Source: Petrolisthes cinctipes (Eukaryota > Arthropoda > Malacostraca > Decapoda > Porcellanidae). Taken from it: a stretch of 64,000 nucleotides of DNA. The notes below the pieces were generated by a model, which did no database searches, was not told where the DNA came from, and saw nothing but the letters and a program-made list of their open reading frames with translations. Positions within the stretch are counted from its first letter, which is position 1. Each line of letters starts with the position of its first letter. The stretch covers positions 620,001 through 684,000 of the forward strand of contig JAWQEG010000082.1 in NCBI GenBank assembly GCA_033782935.1, read 5' to 3'. The translations under genes were made by a program, and so were the position numbers. Of this stretch, positions 61,984 to 64,000 are shown in pieces.

Positions 61984-64000
61984 GAGTATTTTCAAAATAC
62001 ATGCTCAAAACATACTGAAAATCGATCTTTTAGGTGCACAAAAGTCGATATGTGCATGCATCTTCAGTACCCGTTTATATCTCAAATTCAGGCTCAAAAC
62101 ACCCGAAAATTCAATATTTTGGGGTCCCAGAAGCAATCTGTACATGCCTACTCAGTGTTAGAGTATTTTCAAAATACAGGCCCAAAACATGCTGAAAATC
62201 GATATTTTAGATGCCCAAAGTCAATATGTGCATGTATCTTTTGTACCCGTTTATATCTCAAATTCAGGCTCAAAACACCCGAAAATTCAATATTTTGGGG
62301 TCCCAGAAACAATCTGTACATGCCTACACAGTTCTAGAATATTTTCAAAATATAGGGTAAAAACATGCTAAAAATCGACATTTTAGGTGCTAAAAAATCG
62401 ATATCTCTAATTCAGTCCCAAAACACCCGAAAATTCGATATTTAGAGGTCCCAGAAGGTATCTGTAAATGCTTACTCCATGTTAGAGTATTTTCAAAATA
62501 CAGGCCAAAAACATACTGAAAATCGATCTTTTAGGTGCCCAAAAGTCGATATGTGCATGCATCTTCTGTACCCGTTTATATCTCAAATTCTGGCCCTAAA
62601 CACCCGAAAATTCGATATTTTGGGGTCCCAGAAGCGATCTGTACATGCCTACTCCGTGTTAGAGTATTTTCAAAATTCAGGCCCAAAACATGCTGAAAAT
62701 CGATATTTTTGGTGCCCAAAGTCAATATGTGCATGTATCTTCTTTACCCGTTTATATCTCAAATTCAGGCTCAAAACACCCGAAAATTCAATATTTTGGG
62801 GTCCCAGAAGCAATCTGTACATGCCTACTCAGTGCTAGAATATTTTCAAAATATAGGCTAAAAACATGCTAAAAATCGATCTTTTAGGTGCCAAAAAGTC
62901 GATATCTCAAATTCAGTCCCAAAACACCCGAAAATTCGATATTTAGGGGTTGTAGAAGCGATCTGTACATGCCTACTCCGTGTTAGAGTATTTTCAAAAT
63001 ACATGCTAAAAACATACTGAAAATCGATCTTTTAGGTGCACAAAAGTCGATATATGCATGCATCTTCAGTACCCGTTTATATCTCAAATTCAGGCTCAAA
63101 ACACCCGAAAATTCAATATTTTGGGGTCCCAGAAGCAATCTGTACATGCCTATTCAGTGTTAGAGTATTTTCAAAAGATTGGCCCAAAATATGCTGAAAA
63201 TCGATATTTTAGATGCCCAAAGTCAATATGTGCATGTATCTTCTGTACCCGTTTATATCTCAAATACAGGCTCAAAACACCCGAAAATTCAATATTTTCG
63301 GGTCCCAGAAGCAATCTGTACATGCCTACACAGTGCTAGAATATTTTCAAAATATAGGCTAAAAACATGCTAAAAATCGACATTTTAGGTGCCAAAAAAT
63401 CGATATCTCAAATTCAGTCCCAAAACACCCGAAAATTCGATATTTAGGGGTCCCAGAAGGTATCTGTACATGCCTACTCCGTGTTAGAGTATTTTCAAAA
63501 TACAGGCCAAAAACATACTGAAAATCGATCTTTTAGGTGCCCAAAAGTCGATATGTGCATGCATCTTCTGTACCCGTTTATATCTCAAATTCTGGCCTTA
63601 AACACCCGAAAATTCGATATTTTGGGGTCCAAGAAGCGATCTGTACATGCCTACTCCGTGTTAGAGTATTTTCAAAATTCAGGCCCAAAACATACTGAAA
63701 ATCGATATTTTTGGTGCCCAAAGTCAATATGTGCATGTATCTTCTGTACCCGTTTATATCTCAAATTCAGGCTCAAAACACCCGAAAATTCAAGATTTTG
63801 GGGTCCCAGAAGCAATCTGTACAGTGCTAGAATATTTTCAAAATATAGGCTAAAAACATGCTAAAAATCGATCTTTTAGGTGCCAAAAAGTCGATATCTC
63901 AAATTCAGTCCAAAAACACCCGAAAATTCGATATTTAGTGGTCCCAGAAACGATCTGTACATGCCTACTCCGTGTTAGAGTATTTTCAAAATTCATGCTC
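61984..64000 (+). repeat. Array block XVI: mosaic right end, cut by the window edge
   Basis: Units start at 61984 (A1-B1-C2), 62485, 62986 (A1-B1-C2), 63487 (491) and 63978 (partial A). From about 62,195 to 63,236 it follows 57,259-58,300 at an offset of 4936 (shared gtgctaaaaaatcg, ctgtaaatgcttac, gatatatgcatgc). From about 63,290 to the end it follows 53,560-54,268 at an offset of 9732 (shared ggccttaaacac, gtccaagaagcg, tcaagattttg, cagtccaaaaac, cagaaacgatctg). The array continues past the right edge. Confidence 0.87.

Larger units (their letters stand above)
1..64000 (+). repeat. Satellite DNA array with nested higher-order repeats, filling the window
   Basis: Every stretch of the window is a copy of one monomer that begins gagtattttc (classes A, B) or gaatattttc (class C) and ends in ...cagtgtta, ...ccgtgtta or ...cagtgcta. 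All copies point the same way and neither edge leaves the array. Monomers of 177, 176 and 148 bp form 501-bp trimers, and alternating trimers form a 1002-bp six-monomer unit. Unit sizes that depart from 501 (490, 491, 484, 493, 502, 324/325, 314/315, 176/177, 677-679) are all explained by small indels or by whole-monomer gain or loss. One monomer is 66/177 G+C. Nothing here looks like coding, RNA or mobile sequence. Location at a centromere or pericentromere is inferred from the satellite type; it is not shown by the sequence. The family is not one I recognise. Confidence 0.98.

Noticed and set aside
1..64000. CRISPR array, because of regular direct repeats
   Set aside because: There are no unique spacers; everything between similar blocks is also repeated, and the period is 148-177 bp.

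Overview
The whole 64 kb is one uninterrupted, head-to-tail array of a single A+T-rich satellite DNA. One A1 monomer, counted by hand, is 37% G+C. I see no protein-coding gene, RNA gene, transposon insertion, inversion or unique flanking sequence. A tandem satellite of about 177 bp with higher-order structure points to a eukaryotic nuclear chromosome, in constitutive heterochromatin: centromeric or pericentromeric, less likely subtelomeric. I do not recognise the satellite and cannot name the organism.

The array has nested periods. (1) A cryptic half-unit of about 88-90 bp: each 177-bp monomer is an old, diverged direct duplication. (2) Three monomer classes: A (177 bp), B (176 bp, one A fewer) and C (148 bp, a monomer with an exact 29-bp deletion). 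(3) A trimer A-B-C of 501 bp. (4) Two diverged trimers alternate, A1-B1-C2 then A2-B2-C1, giving a canonical six-monomer higher-order repeat (HOR) of 1002 bp. Best exemplar: 23352-24353. (5) Multi-trimer blocks of 2.0-5 kb have been copied again, in tandem or at a distance.

Layout. 1-4858: irregular trimers plus A- or B-less units. 4859-7362 and 7363-9866: near-identical 2504-bp tandem duplication. 9867-16242: four A-B2-B1-C2 tetramers of 677-679 bp among trimers. 16243-22032: many shortened units. 22033-31973: HOR with variants recurring every ~2.5-2.8 kb. 31974-36797: mosaic second copy of 23853-30166 lacking exactly three trimers (1491 bp). 36798-39116: trimers after an A-less dimer. 39117-40118: a 501-bp trimer duplicated in place. 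40119-46091: a different local HOR with a chimeric A monomer and C1 only (about 992 bp). 46092-50079: tandem 1994-bp duplication. 50080-58049: mosaic of neighbouring types. 58050-61983: tandem 1967-bp duplication. 61984-64000: mosaic of copies from 57.3-58.3 kb and 53.5-54.3 kb.

The short open frames throughout are a by-product of the 177-bp (59-codon) monomer lacking stops in one frame; I do not annotate them as genes. The features of most interest are the half-monomer origin, a monomer-boundary dyad whose arms change together between classes, deletion breakpoints clustering at an alternating purine-pyrimidine tract, and the sharply dated history of block duplications. All lengths and offsets were read by hand from the coordinates; percent identities are by eye.
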